From: Oopsacas minuta
Taxonomy: Eukaryota; Porifera; Hexactinellida; Lyssacinosida; Leucopsacidae
DNA: 64,000 nucleotides
Reading direction: 5' to 3'
Assembly (NCBI GenBank): GCA_024704765.1
Contig: JAKMXF010000055.1
Location: 62,001 to 126,000, forward strand
Below are positions 63,011 to 64,000 of this stretch, in pieces (position 1 is the first letter of the stretch; each line of letters starts with the position of its first letter). A program made the position numbers and the translations under genes. The notes under the pieces are model-generated. The model was not told the origin of the DNA. It made no database searches and was given only the letters and a program-made list of their open reading frames with translations.

Positions 63011-64000
63011 CAGGGTTTGGTTTTGCCCTGTCCAAAACTGGTTTGGGCGGACAGTGGGAAAAACCCGGTTTTTACCGGCCAAAACTGGGCAAAACCGAGC
63101 AATACTGGTCAATTCTATACCCTTCAATAATAAGAATACCTATATTACTTGTTGATATCTTATTTTGCTTTGGGAATATACTATTGACACTGGCTTACAA
63201 TGTGAACAGTAAAGTGATCATAAAATGTGTGGTTTCAACCAATTAATATACTAATAAAGTATTCGTACATATATACTTTCTAAACAGGTATAATTATCCA
63301 AAGCATTTGTGATATTATAGAAATTGACTACTATCGTGCAGATTGTATATCTTACTTACATAAATTGACCAGTTTGAAATGGCACAAGGAGGAAGGCCCA
63401 TTGATTCAGTATGGAAATTTTTCATCAAAGTTGAAGATGGTGGAAAAATACGAGCAAAGTGTATAAAATGTAGTGCTATGATCAGTGCAAAGGCTGGGAG
63501 GCTTAGAACTCATCTTGAAAAATGCTCTCAAAGCCAACTCCAAAATAATTTTCCTAAAGACGACCTTCTTGAAATATTAGTACCTTTTAACAGTAGTGAC
63601 ACAACTATACCACCAGAAAAACGTGTATGTCATAAGATCATTCAATCCAAGTTGAATGATCTGGTTATACACCTCCTACAAGGAAAAGTCCAGCTGGAGG
63701 TCTTCTTGATAAGACATTTAATGAAGTAACCACCATGACTGCTTCAGCTCTGGAAGGGAAGGATGTTACTCTAGTGCAGGATGGATGGAGTGACATACAC
63801 AACTCCCCTGTAATTGCCCATTGTGTACATTCAGGAGAAAGATCTTATTTTCTGAATTCTGTTGACACTGGATCAAACAAGAAAACTGCTACTTATTGTA
63901 CTTCTTTAGCTATCGAAGCGTCCAAAGAAGCAACCGATAAATTTGAGTGTAAAGTTGTTGCTGTCGTTACTGACAATGAACAAAAAATGCAGTCAATGCG
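63011..64000 (+). mobile_element. hAT transposon, 5' part, runs off the window
   Basis: Starts CAGGGTTTGGTTTTGCCCTG at 63011 within composite repeat copy 3, after CTACTGAG (the expected 8-bp target). CAGGGTT is a common hAT end. It contains a BED-finger transposase gene from 63379. The other end and the second target copy lie beyond 64000. Confidence 0.8.
63379..64000 (+). pseudogene. hAT transposase with BED finger and DUF659 region, partial, one frameshift
   Basis: MAQGGRPIDSVWKFFIKVED begins a BED-type finger with CIKCSAMISAKAGRLRTHLE and KC. After about 63665 the reading moves to another frame: TASALEGKDVTLVQDGWSDI, HNSPVIAHCVHSGERSYFLN and ECKVVAVVTDNEQKMQS, the DUF659 segment with the conserved D-GWS and TDN motifs. 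One small indel separates them. The catalytic core continues past the window. Confidence 0.8.

Overview
The window reads as AT-rich animal nuclear DNA. It has spliced genes with short introns and GT-AG borders, no operons, and fragments of families typical of animals: Argonaute, liprin-alpha, a PCM1-type centrosomal protein, cyclin Y, a cathepsin B-like protease, alkaline ceramidase and an HRI-like eIF2-alpha kinase. The transposon mix (hAT, Tc1/mariner, Merlin, Mutator-like, Helitron-like, Penelope-like) would suit a non-vertebrate animal such as a sponge or another marine invertebrate. I cannot fix the species. No rRNA, tRNA or CRISPR was seen.

Layout. At 0-7 kb there are tandem repeats with hAT-type MITEs, inverted copies of a PCM1-like gene start, and a multi-exon PCM1-like/coiled-coil gene on the minus strand. 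At 7-12.3 kb there is a cyclin Y relic surrounded by copies of its own last exon, and a minus-strand gene with a 20-nt micro-exon whose reading frame survives splicing. At 13.2-16 kb a hAT element with perfect 8-bp target duplications sits in one unit of a 238-bp tandem duplication. At 17-24.8 kb there is a broken HRI-like kinase, a large inverted repeat carrying a two-exon tail-anchored protein gene, and more PCM1-like pieces. At 25-41 kb there are Merlin, Tc1 and hAT relics, two of three copies of a composite repeat carrying a proline-rich last exon, and a run of decayed host genes (Argonaute, liprin-alpha, cathepsin B). At 41-48 kb there is a duplicated C2H2 mini-gene, a hAT fragment, the C-lobe of the HRI-like kinase, and the N-terminal half of a Mutator-like transposase with a 2A-like motif.

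The most notable object is a 6-kb retroelement on the minus strand at 48.8-54.85 kb. It has three ORFs: an acidic/proline-rich ORF1, a Gag-like ORF2 with an RS-rich region and two CCHC knuckles, and a Penelope-like reverse transcriptase with no visible endonuclease. A perfect 12-bp stem with an 8-nt loop contains both the stop codon of ORF2 and the start codon of the RT ORF, and the RT frame is open across it. This suggests translational coupling by -1 frameshifting or reinitiation. The element is bounded by 37-bp direct repeats and differs from the flanks in base composition.

At 55-64 kb there are hAT remnants, the C-terminal half of the Mutator-like transposase with a PHD-like finger, a duplicated intergenic block with an internal inversion, a Helitron-like element, an alkaline ceramidase relic, and a hAT element that inserted into the third composite-repeat copy and runs off the end. 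The general picture is a rearranged region built by repeated segmental duplication, inversion and transposition, with most host-like genes broken.
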